From Symsagittifera roscoffensis (lineage: Eukaryota > Xenacoelomorpha > Acoela > Convolutidae), in assembly GCF_963678635.1 (NCBI RefSeq), contig NC_087065.1, forward strand, positions 53,265,858 through 53,329,857: a stretch of 64,000 nucleotides of DNA, given 5' to 3'. Positions 20,563-31,160 of this stretch are shown piece after piece; positions within the stretch are counted from its first letter, which is position 1, and each line of letters opens with the position of its first letter. The position numbers were made by a program, and so were the translations under genes. Below the pieces are notes generated by a model. That model saw only the letters and a program-made list of their open reading frames with translations, did not search any database and had not been told where the DNA came from.

Positions 20563-21695
20563 ACCAAAAAGCTATCAAAAATTGCTACCCAAAAGTCACA
20601 AAGTCAGTCTTCACCGACATCATCCCAAGATAACCCAACAACACCTTCAACTACCCATAATCCTCAAACATCTACACGAATTTCCTTTCAAGATAACCCA
20701 TACACTTTTCAAGAACGACACGTTCGTTTATCAGAACCACTAGAACCAGTTCAACGACAAGCACCTCTAAGCGAACCAACATATAACTTATACCCAACAC
20801 TACCACAAGAATTAAGTAGAATAAGAAATCCTAGTCAAAACCAAAATACAGTCGAAATAAATAGACAAATTATACATCCTCGACGAAACAGAAATTTTCA
20901 AACTCCCCGAGTTCATTTTGACATACCTCAATCCCCATCACAAAACACTCCAGAAAACCCCATTGGTACATTACCAGAAACCCCTACGCTTCTTTCACAA
21001 GTAGCACCTCAAGCCTACCATCAGATTACTTAGGTTCAACACCAACATCTGAACAAATACGTGAAAATCCCTTTAACCCCCCAAACCAGGCATCACGACT
21101 ACCATATTGGACAACACATTCATTTACACAAGGTGAATGAAATTTAGTCAATGATCCAATAGATATTTCTACGGATACAACAACATCCTCATCACTACCA
21201 GAAACATTATCACTACCATCAACACCATCAATAAGCCAGATTTCACCACCACCTTTTAACTTAAATTTTCCAAATAATCTCGACGCCAGATATCGAGAAC
21301 AATCATCAACAAATATCCCTTTAAGACTAGATTGGAACACATTTACAGCCCCTCCACCATTATTTGGACAACATCTAGAAAGTAATCGCCTTCACAACTG
21401 GGCACTTAATAGATTACAATACCGACAAGACATTCACGACGATATCCGTGATCACAATATCCAAATACTCCAACAAAACAGTTTACAATTAAAGTTTGAA
21501 ATCACAGTTAAATTAAACAACATTACTCAACATCCCTACCCATTAAACCCACCAAACATAACAGCCCAATCACTACCACCACCATTTATAACCACTGAAG
21601 TAATATATAAATACGACAGATGTACCAAAAAGACAATTGGTTACATCACATTTTATAACCCATACTCAGGATTATCATACACATGTATATTCTAA
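20563..21695 (+). pseudogene. Pro/Ser/Thr-rich ORF upstream of env, frameshifted
   Basis: The first frame (20563-21033) is open and rich in Pro, Ser, Thr, Gln and Arg. Near 20990 the protein-like sequence moves to another frame that runs to a TGA at 21138-21140 and on to TAA at 21693. Total is about 370 codons with one frameshift and one stop. The last 70 residues are different in style (FEITVKLNNITQHPYPLNPP, then a Tyr/Cys-containing end) and may form a folded domain. The end overlaps the env start by 13 nt. No start codon is evident at the 5' end, so the first exon or a splice may lie upstream. Unknown family. Confidence 0.4.
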
Positions 21696-24298
21696 AATTA
21701 TTAATTTTTCTCCAACTCCTTTTTCTAGTAATCTCAAATCAAAACATAAACCCTTCTCCCCGCACAGGACCCCAAGATTTATTAGTAACACATTACGATT
21801 GTGAAGAAAACGAACAAAAAACACTACACAAGTATGCAATAAATCAAGTATCACAGTTCGAAACAGAACCCCAAGCCATAGAAACTACAAATGTAATAGC
21901 AACACTTTATTCAAAAGCCCGAGCAACTACAGTTATAGGATATAAATTCACAGCAACATTTTCTGAAAAGAAAGTACATTGTTCACAAGTCTCAAACGGA
22001 AATAAAAACCGACTTGACCATGAATCATTCTACCAGACTAATATAGAACGACTTTTACATCTCAATCCCGAAGATTGTAAAAACGAGTTACTCCGACTAA
22101 ACATCACAAAAAATAAAAACACAGATAGAAATTTAGTATATTTCCAAGTTTTTTCAGATTCTGTACATCAAGCAGAACTTGAAAGATATCAAGGACATAT
22201 AAAATTAGATGAAAAATACCCATACAACGGCGCACACGGACGATTAACCTATGACATGCACGATAAACACTGGATACCACACATTGGCATAAATGACCCA
22301 TCAAACTGCAAAGCAGACACAAAAAATAAAGGATACCAAGAAATAATGTTTTTTGATTGGAAAATACAACTCGAAAAAATACAACTCACACGAGATTTAT
22401 CAGACAACACAATGATTTGTCAAGGAATTAGATTACCTTGTAAAAACGACCAAGGTTATTGCGACCCTACAACCAGAACACAAGCAACAATTGTTTGGTT
22501 CCCCGAAGACACATGTACAACATTTCAAGTAGCAAAAATACACGCTCGTATGATAAAATTTCACGAAAAATATTTTATAGAATCAATACCATATGAACAA
22601 GTAAATCCATTACGAAAAATAAGTTCTAATTTTCGAAACATTCATAATATAGAAAATAAATTAACACGTTTTCAAATATGTCAAGAAACAGAACTTGCAT
22701 GTAAATACAGAAACCCACTTCACAAAACACAATACTCTGAAATATTAGTTGAATACGAAAATGGATTCGACATGACCACTGGAAAAATAAAAGTCGACCC
22801 ATACGCCACAAGTCATCCCCTAAACGAAGGAACATCATATATACCAGTTAATTTTCAAAAGAATACAGGTCAACCTGGTGGACATTTAAAGCCCCAAGAC
22901 GATCAAAGCACACGTTTACAAGAACTATCACTAATGAATAGTACATATTTTGGTAATATCCACTATGATATTCACTTAGATATGAAACTAGACTACACGA
23001 TTAGCCGAATTTTTCAAGAAATGTCACTCTCCGAATTAGAAACATTACACCAACTATGCGAATTAGAAAGAACACAAATATTACAATCACTTGCACTAGC
23101 AGTATTAAAAATACCCTACGCAGGATATTTACTATCAGGAAATAGATCAAATTTTTTAGACTATGAAGGAAACATCTTATGGTTTTATACTTGTACTAAA
23201 AAAGTATCACCACTATACGTTTTTGAAGATAAACGATGCTATAAAAGAATCCCTATCTTTTATAAGAATAAAGTACATTTCGTTGACACACTTTCACGAA
23301 GAACCTATTTCTGGGATACCGAAGTTCCATGTGGATCAGAAAATAGCCACAACGTAGTACAACTAAACCCTGATGAAGATAAATATTACCTTCTCACCCC
23401 ATATCCCACATTAATGCAATCACTCAAAAAATTTTCACCAGAAAGCATTCGCGCTATCGCTCGAAACCCAAATATAGACTTACAATCAATAGGAATATAC
23501 TCAAAATCAGATATTCAACATCACATTAGAACACAACAATTCCAGGAATTATTAACACAAATGGACACAATACAAAGACAATCAATTGACCAAAACTTAC
23601 GCAAACTTGCCGAAACCGCAGGATTTGCAGACATCTATACGCAAGACTATAGCGGATATTTTAAGGACATTAAAGATTATATATATCTAAACAGTGAAAA
23701 ATACCGTCCCCAAGATATATAACCTATCAATATTTTTAGCTTTGTTACACTTAAGAATGAAATTCTTGATTTTCTAGGATGGCCCTACTACATCTTAGAA
23801 AAACTGACTATTTTATACGCAATGTTTAACTTTATTGGATTTCTTTTTTCACTCTTAAAAGGAATCTATAACACATGTGCTATACACACACAAGTCAATA
23901 GACAAGCAAGTGTAGCACGCATACTATTTGCAGGATTTTTTGGAATATTTTCTACATCTATAAACAAAATTCTTTTAGACGCACAAATAAAAGAATATAA
24001 CACAAAATTAGCAACAAGACAGAACACATACGACGAAGAACATAACAATGCAGACACAACACCAACAGCACCACAGTTACCACCCCTACCACATAACCAT
24101 CCATTATCCCTAGTCCCACGTAATTTTCGAAATTTAGCCATAACACATAATAAATTTAGACCAACCATATCACAAAGTCCCATCCAACATATAATGCCAC
24201 ACCACTCACAAGATGAAAATACTTATGAACAAATTATAGAACAACCCCATACCACCGCTTTTCAGTCTCAAAATAATAATTTTTTTAGCCCACGATGA
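21683..24298 (+). pseudogene. Envelope-like glycoprotein, one in-frame stop before the membrane anchor
   Basis: ATG at 21683 gives a signal peptide (YILKLLIFLQLLFLVIS) and a 679-codon ectodomain with many Cys, several N-X-S/T sites and a conserved-looking block around residues 460-560 (CELER, LALAVLKIPYAGYLL, spaced Cys pairs). TAA at 23720-23722 interrupts. The same frame continues for 191 codons with two hydrophobic segments (23810-23870 and 23910-23960), a basic/acidic stretch and a Pro-rich tail, ending TGA at 24296. The size, signal peptide and C-terminal anchor fit a class III-type fusion glycoprotein. The Cys/Leu pattern reminds me of chuvirid glycoproteins captured by retroelements, but that is only pattern memory. 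As it stands the product would be secreted, not anchored. Confidence 0.55.
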
Positions 24299-24999
24299 GC
24301 CGACAGCTTGGATCCCTACACCGATCAAATTCCCACCCAACCAACCTCACCACTCCAATCCCAATAATACCACTTTTTGCTTTTCCGCCACCCGATTTCC
24401 CATCCAGTAATGTAACATCTGGCATGAATTCCGATACTAATTCACACATCTCAGTTTTATACTCCATCTCACAACTCAATAACCCGAATATTGAAACCCC
24501 CGATGAATTTGCCGACTCTGAACCATCTCCATCAAATAATTTTCACACCAATTCCTTAAATTATTCCCAACCCCCTTTTCAACCCATACTACCAAATAAC
24601 CCTGACCCAACCAATTCTACACCCTCTTATGCTTCCCAAGTCACTCCAACCTACTCCTCACTTCACTCAGACCAATCATCTCATTCTCCAGACACCCCCC
24701 GAATCTCCCCAGAACTAGATAATTTCATTACCCTACAACAACAACCCTATCACCTTGACACCCCAACCATAAACCAAATCTCATCCACAATAGATTCATC
24801 CAACCCTCCTACCCCTACACCCTCTTCAATTTATACTGAATCATTAGCACCATCATCCACAACTACTGAATCTTCACTCAGCACTAAAAGGACCGCACTT
24901 TTAAAAGGAAGTTCCCCAACCATCCTTTCCCAGCGAAACCAGGAACAGCCCGTGAATATATCAACCATCCACAACACACTAACACAAAAGAATTTTTAG
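24295..24999 (+). CDS. Pro/Ser/Thr-rich ORF overlapping env end (234 aa)
   Basis: ATG at 24295 overlaps the env terminator as ATGA. The 234-residue product is about half Pro, Ser, Thr and Asn, with no hydrophobic segment and few charged residues except near the end (STKRTALLKGSS). It is predicted disordered or mucin-like. The frame is intact, but low-complexity C-rich DNA has few stops in any frame, so coding status rests on the start-stop overlap and on the continuing frames around it. A second frame opens at 24888 and carries the next gene, overlapping this one by about 110 nt. Confidence 0.4.
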   Translation: MSRQLGSLHRSNSHPTNLTTPIPIIPLFAFPPPDFPSSNVTSGMNSDTNSHISVLYSISQLNNPNIETPDEFADSEPSPSNNFHTNSLNYSQPPFQPILPNNPDPTNSTPSYASQVTPTYSSLHSDQSSHSPDTPRISPELDNFITLQQQPYHLDTPTINQISSTIDSSNPPTPTPSSIYTESLAPSSTTTESSLSTKRTALLKGSSPTILSQRNQEQPVNISTIHNTLTQKNF

Positions 25000-26099
25000 C
25001 TATCACCTTACCCTCATTTCCACAATACACCTTAAACACCCCTCATGACACTAACGAGACACGTAACTTTGTAGACGAATACGTTTTAATGCCTACCCTT
25101 CCTTGGACCTCATATTATCATTTTACAAATCCCCTTTGCTTACCTTTATCTAAAACTCATATCGATATAGAGCGAAATAAGGACATGCTATATCGACTCA
25201 CTACAACACTAACACCTAGACAATTTACTTACATTGGATATAAAAAATAACTAAAAACACACACTGCACCCCGAGCTAATGAATATACACTAGAATATTA
25301 CGATCATAACATCATCAGAACTAACCAAGATCAATTCTTAGACGACGATCGCTTCGCTAACCCACAAATCACCGAGAAATTTTTCATTAAAACACCATAT
25401 GTATTTACACTAAATATCTTCGATCGCAAGTTTGACCACATTATTTCAGAAGCACTAACAGACATGCAAGCCTACGAAAGTTTTAAAGAACGCTTCCAAA
25501 TATTTTCACTAACCTTTCATTTCCTTGCACCACATGAAAGAGATTTGCACTGCTCACACGATATTATGTTGCGCACTAAACAAACACACACATATACTTA
25601 TTATCGTTTCATCCAAAATCACTTTGACCTACACACTCCCTCCAGACAACCACACCATCGTTTTCAATTCATCAATTCCAAATACACCTCACCATTCTTT
25701 CTTAACTTCACATATTGCATTAAAGATACTAACCTTCATGGTATTCTTCGAAATTATGATCCCATAACCCAAATGTATATCTTTTGTCCCATCACTAAGA
25801 CCTTCAAGGCAGAAGAATCCCGACCCTTCCTCATCCCACACGAGTTTGTACAACCTATAGAAATCCCCATTTTAGAATTCATCCATAACACTAAATTCAA
25901 CCACAAATTATATAATCTAATCCAAAACACACCTTATGAATTTGCAGTTGGCACTGAAGAACTAACCACCATTAAGGCACTTCAATTGCTTTGGCCACTG
26001 CTTCAAACTAAAAATATCATCCGCATCTTAGCCAAATTACTAACAACTTCAGATCTCATCCACGACATCTTCCCCCACGGTTTCTTCCCCGACGACTAA
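24888..26099 (+). pseudogene. Unknown 3' ORF of the LTR element, one stop
   Basis: The frame is open from 24888 (KDRTFKRKFPNHP...) to TAA at 25248-25250 and continues from 25251 to TAA at 26097, 403 codons in all. The sequence looks like a folded globular protein: aromatic residues, WTSYYHFTNP, FDRKFDHIISEALTDM, and a C-terminal helix-rich part (IKALQLLWPLLQTKNIIRIL). There is no signal peptide. No ATG sits at the 5' edge, so expression might need a frameshift from the overlapping ORF or splicing. It is not an envelope, integrase or known accessory family that I recognise. One point change would account for the stop. Confidence 0.4.
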
Positions 26100-27165
26100 C
26101 AGGTAAGTATGAATTATACATATTACTAACTAATTTAAATATTAGAAACTCACCATTCTTTATCCATGTTTTCTTTAGAATTTTAGCCTTCATCCTAGAT
26201 CATCTGAAAAATTCACAAAAGAAAAATAAAAAATAGCAAACTTCTTCAAAACTGTTTAAAACCCTATTAAATTTTTGCACCAACAATTAAATAAATATAA
26301 TACCAATGCAGTAAATTAATTTATAAATTTTTCCCCCACAAGCAGTAAATCTAATAATGATGAAAATTTGTAACTTAATTTTCCCCAACAACTAGCAGTA
26401 AAGATAAAATTCTATGTAGTAAATTAATAAGAAGCAAATACAGTACTAACCTTTTGCTATTTTCATTCACTCGCACAAGAATTCTATCCAAACTCGCACA
26501 GCTCGCCCACGAAGAATTGTTTAAAATAATGAATTTCAGTTTCAAGCTTTCACACTCGATAACTCTAACACAAGATAACACGTTTCAAACTTTCCTTTAA
26601 CCCGGTTGGAAAGGAATTATATACTAAACAAAACTAACCAATGCAGCTTACTAAACACCACAACACATAGCATAACAGCATGACTAACTAAGAAAAGGAA
26701 ACCAACGGTACCCAAACCGGATTAACCCAGTTTAAAACTGGATAATTTATTCTTTTGAAGACTATTATAAAGTCTAAGAAAGAAATAATAAAACACAAAA
26801 AAGTCGAAAGACAAACCCATACCACAAACAATTTGATTTTTGAAAAAAGGACACAACCAACAAAACATAAGAAAAACCACAACAAACCCAACATAAAACG
26901 TTGTCACATAACAGGACCTCTCACAAAAACCGCATGCAATCATACTCCCACTCCTGGCCTAACCCACCAGGAAGGACGTCCTGAGCATGCTCTATAGCCG
27001 GCCTAACCCACCGCGCTACATCCACGCTTTGTGACCATACTCCTATTTTTAATAAGAGCTACTCAAGGGTGAGTAACTCTTCAAAATAACTGAACTAAAA
27101 CAAAAAGCTTTTGTGAAAACAACTAACTAAAATCATAATTAAAAAATATTAAACTAATAAAAGTT
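26100..27165. other. 3' non-coding region of LTR element
   Basis: No plus-strand gene seen. CAG followed by GTAAGT at 26100-26107, right after the last stop, is a good splice-donor match. At 26960-27030 the minus strand carries GTAGCGCGGTGGGTTAGGCC and a second GGTGGGTTAGGCC, similar to a tRNA A box and possibly a SINE fragment. Several short AT-rich open frames are not convincing. Confidence 0.35.
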
Positions 27166-27642
27166 TTATAAAATGTAAATTACATTATGCAATACATAGA
27201 TCAGAATACAACACCAAGGACGAACATCCAATGACAAAACGACCCTACTACACTCGAGAAAGAATGGCCAACTACAATCAATATGCCGCCCACAATCACA
27301 ACTCAAGGGATTTAGAGTACGACTTGACTTCGCAGAAAAGGACTTCATTGAACTAGACCAATGACCACCTCGATGTTCAAGTATACGTACAGATCCGAGT
27401 AACCAGGCATCCCCTCCACGCACAATCTCCACGCCATTCCCAGACAAGGTCAAACACAAAGAAGTTCTCACCAATGAAACAGAAAAACCTGACATAGCCA
27501 ACCATTCTGAAATCAGATTTGAGTTTGTTGCGAAAACCCAGTCGTTGTCTTGAGAAGACACAACGATTGAATCTGGGACTTCTCTAATAAGAAAACCCAG
27601 AAGAAATAAGATGTTCGCCAAATACCAACGTCCATCATCCAT
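27166..27642 (-). CDS. Antisense ORF next to the 3' LTR (158 aa)
   Basis: A stop-free 158-codon frame from ATG at 27642, immediately inside the 3' LTR and on the strand opposite to all other genes of the element. It starts with a hydrophobic stretch (WYLANILFLLGFLI), then a Ser/Trp/Arg-rich middle and a Cys-containing hydrophobic end. The plus strand of this stretch is also partly open (TKRPYYTRERMANYNQYAAH) but has stops, so either strand could be the true coding relic. Local G+C is higher than nearby. Unknown family; a shadow ORF is quite possible. Confidence 0.25.
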   Translation of the reverse strand: MDDGRWYLANILFLLGFLIREVPDSIVVSSQDNDWVFATNSNLISEWLAMSGFSVSLVRTSLCLTLSGNGVEIVRGGDAWLLGSVRILEHRGGHWSSSMKSFSAKSSRTLNPLSCDCGRHIDCSWPFFLECSRVVLSLDVRPWCCILIYVLHNVIYIL

Positions 27643-27694
27643 CTTTTGAATTGCAGAAAGACTATTCTAAAAAACTCTGTAAAACCCGGATGGG

Positions 27695-28104
27695 TGGAAC
27701 CTGATCTCAACTACATTTTATGATTGGATAAATTAGATATTTTACCAATGTAAAGTATTTAATATTAACCAATCATGATCCATCTAACTAACAATCCACT
27801 TATTTGTAAGTGCTGAAATTACTTGTAATTTCAGCACCAGAGAGATTTGAATTTAACTTAGAAATTAGTTGAACTCTCCCGAGTACTTCAGCAGCCGCAA
27901 TAAACCAGTATACCCTAGATCTATTGAGCCTAGCAGAGACTAGTTAAACAACCTGAGACTAGACAGTATAAGAGTAAGATTAGGATCGGTATTAGACTAA
28001 GAAGTTGCACGAACCTATCCGGCCGAAAATAAGATAGCGTGACGAGCAGACGGTGTACCCTATCCGAAATTACTCTATGAGTTATACCCATCGGTCCTAA
28101 CTCA
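27695..28104 (+). repeat. 3' LTR
   Basis: 410 bp, TGGAACC to CTAACTCA, alignable over its full length to the 5' LTR. The largest difference is a block around 27870-27890 (CTCTCCCGAGTACTTC versus CTCTCCAAGAAGACTTC). It carries the same 28-nt palindrome at 27810-27837. No convincing polypurine tract precedes it. Confidence 0.85.
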
Positions 28105-30836
28105 GTATTTCACACCATTGCAAAAATTCAATAAAATGGTGAAAATTGGCTTTTTCAAAACCGGAAACAACTGGTAAGTATTCAAAACAAAATTGAGATG
28201 TTCAGAGAAGGTAGTTCAGATCTTTTGTTGTCGGTCGAGTCAAAAATTTTGTTTGAATCTTAAATAAATATGCTCCAAAATGGTTCTTAAAATTGAGCAT
28301 AATGAAAAATAAGAACCTGAGCTTGCGTTTAATTTTCTTCACTACTGTAGCAAGATTGCAAATAATGAGTTTTTGTTGCTGTTCTGTAAAATTTGGAATT
28401 ATTTATTGCTGCAATCCGCACAAAATACGCAAAAATATTTTTTATAAACAATACTACTCGCATCAGGGCAAAAACTAATGGCTAGGGCGCGGCCCTGATA
28501 CGATCAGCCTTGTTGATTTTGTCGATAAACCTCCCACGCAGTTTCAAATACGCATACAAGGTTTTGTATCGTTTGGTTAAATAAGTGGAAGATTTAGTTT
28601 GTTTCAATTCAATTTGGAATAATTTAATTTGCCTCACACGATACGAGTTAATAGGAAAAAAGTACATTGCCTTACTTTACCATTTTTTAATTGAAAGTTT
28701 TTCAAGCCACCAAGTTTTTACGAAAACGGTTTCTCTGGCTTACTTCTAAATTATCTTCATTACATTGTTGTGTACATATAATTTTCAAGAAGTAAAAAAG
28801 GTAATGTGCTGACTTTCAAAGGAGTGACTGAATAACTGTTCTCGGGTTATTTTTTCTCCAGAAAATATTTGACTTTTTGACTAGCCACATTTAACGAGGC
28901 TTGTTTTATACCAACAGAAAGCTATTGAAAATTGCATAAATATTTTGTATATCGAATACTACCCATGGTCGCTATGGGAGCAGTCAAAACTTTCAGAGGC
29001 GTCGCCCTCATACGAGCACCCTACCCTTGTTCATTTGTGTTGGTATTTCTTCCTCCTAATTTTCAGCACACAGAGATATATTTCTTACTTTTTATCAAAA
29101 TCTTTGAATATACTAGATTGCTTCAATTCATTTCGAAATAGTTAAATTTGCCTCACACACTAACTTTCAATAGAAAATTAGTACTCAGCGAGTGTAGCAA
29201 ATTGTCTTAATTGTTATTTTCATTCAAACCATCATAACTTGACAAAACAAGATGCGAATGAATTTTTGTTTATATGTTGTCGAGCTCAGGACGTCATTTT
29301 TTTTCAAATGATGTTAAAATATACATGAAAAAAACAGTTGATTAAAAGGTTAACAGTCGAAACATTAGTTTCGAAGGTGATTATTCCGCAAGTTTTGTCA
29401 AAGTTAGAGGGAACTGAAAACAACTAATTCTACTTCTTTGAATTCAAGAACCAGTAAGAGTTTCAGATTTGTCATCGATTTTGAGACAGAATTGATCAAA
29501 GACAAAGAAGGGATCAGACAAAGCCTGTAAATTTACAATACTGAAGCTTGAAATTGTCAAAGAATTAATTCATCAAAAAGCTTCCGTTTTCGAGAAGTAA
29601 GCGCGTATCAAACGGAGCTAAGCTCTTTTTAAGCAATTAATTAAAACCACAAGCTTTCGTTAACATTTTGTTTACCAAGGTAAGTGTAATAATTCCACTC
29701 TTTATAATATTTTTGCAAATACACTGCTGCTTGTCCAATGACAATTGAATTATTTGTTTTAAAATTTACACCGTTTTGACACCAAAAACATTCACAGATA
29801 GAAAAACTAACTGGTCTTCCTGTCGAAAAAAAAGAACAAAAAAACATGATCTTGCAAGCTTTTTTCAAACCAAGTTCAAACCTGCGACCAGTTTTTGCCC
29901 TTTTTTGTAATCGTTCATATTTACTGTTCAACGCTCTAACTTGATCTTTTTGAGCGCATCACAAAGTTCTACTCAAACTTTTTATAAAACAAAACAAAAT
30001 AAACTTATTGATAGCTATAATCAAATACGACTACTCATATATATTTTTCACTTTAAAACCAAAAAACTTTGAGTTTGAAAAATTGACAAATAAAAAATTC
30101 GTAATAATTTTTAATTTCTTTTTTTTTCGTGAAAAAGGATCTAATTACTGTCTCTTAGCCACCAAATGACTTTTTCAGTTCAATTTGTTAGATTCAATCA
30201 GCCGCTTATACTTATTATAAGAACGCAGTATATCGTGCGCTAATGATCCCTATTTGGCAAGATTAGCTTTTTTCAAACCCACTTAACTTCATAAAAAATA
30301 TATGAAGTAAAACTTTTTGCATTTCAGCTCCGGACAACAAAACATGAATACATAGAATGATGTAAAACGTTATCGTCAAAAAAGCTTAGTTATTAAGTCC
30401 AAAAACAAATTGTCTCAATTAAATAATGCCACCACAAGGATAAGCCGTTGTTTTTAACACGTTGTTCCAAGTTTTTGAAAAAAAAAGACCGAATATTTTT
30501 CTTGGCGGTTTTTTTCCAGTCCAATTTTGTCTTTTTAAACAACCCTTTTATGAGATTAATTTTCATATTATCTGAAAAGTAGAGATGTCTTTAGCTCATA
30601 TATAATATAAAACGATACTTCATCTGTGATATTTTATTGAAAAGCTATGACAGTTTGAAATTAGTCAGTTTGACAAAACTTTGGATAAAGAAAGCGCAAT
30701 ACAACTCAGGCATGCTAGTTGTTCTAATTCATAATTTTAATCTTTGTTCATTTATCACAAAAAAATTTAAATGTTCAAATAGCGTGTGAAAAGGTGATTC
30801 TTAAAACCTTTTTTTCGTTTTTCTCAGTTTTTTGTT
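28105..30836. other. Repeat-relic region without genes
   Basis: Two eroded ends of the hairpin repeat are seen near 28455-28515 (CGCATCAGGG..CGGCCCTGATACGATC) and 28970-29020 (GGAGCAGTC..CCTCATACGAGCAC). A minus-strand open frame at 29641-29931 (KRAKTGRRFELGLKKA) looks faintly protein-like, but I cannot assign it. Confidence 0.35.
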
Positions 30837-31160
30837 ACTTTTATTGTTCCTAGTTTTGTAGCGAAAGTAACAGAGTATTTGTGTTTGGACTGGGTTTTTT
30901 TCTTCAGACAAGTTTCGAGTTCTTAACTAGCCATTTTTCACGGAATTTCCTTTTGACATTCAACAGCTATTGTTGTCCTGAGCTTGAAATTGATTTTTTT
31001 TTGGAAAATTATGGGAGATTAAAGATTCCCATTTCGGCCAACTCGGCAAAAATTGGATTTCTTAAAAAGTACCAAAGGAGGGACCCTTTGGGTCGGCAGG
31101 GGGTCGAATCCCTGAAGCGAAAGGGCGCCTGCGCCCGCCCTCCCTAAATCCACCCCGCAA
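30837..31160 (+). repeat. Diverged hairpin repeat joined to a GC-rich transposon end
   Basis: TTGTTCCTAGTTTTGTAGCG, AACAGAGTATTTGTG and CTAGCCATTTTTCACGG are diverged forms of the first 130 bp of the hairpin repeat. From about 31070 it passes into GGGACCCTTTGGGTCGG..GGCGCCTGCGCCC, related to the GC-rich segments at 48.3 and 58.9 kb. Confidence 0.6.

Larger units (their letters stand above)
17854..28104 (+). mobile_element. LTR retroelement with envelope-like gene and extra ORFs, gag-pol mostly deleted
   Basis: Two 410-bp direct repeats, each starting TGGAACC and ending TCA, flank 9.4 kb. The first follows a repeat boundary exactly. Inside are a gag-like start, only the end of integrase, then about 8 kb of 3' coding region with an envelope-like frame. 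The GPY motif of the integrase C-terminus places it near Ty3/gypsy (Metaviridae). No target-site duplication is visible: AAATT precedes and GTATT follows. The LTRs differ by roughly a dozen to fifteen positions by eye, so the insertion is not recent. Confidence 0.8.

Noticed and set aside
23866-24183. Minus-strand frames of 105 and 62 codons
   Set aside because: Antisense to the envelope tail and Pro-rich tail; hydrophobic shadows of Pro/Thr codons.
29641-29931. 96-codon minus-strand frame, possibly a transposase or host exon
   Set aside because: No motif, no convincing splice borders, no repeat ends nearby.
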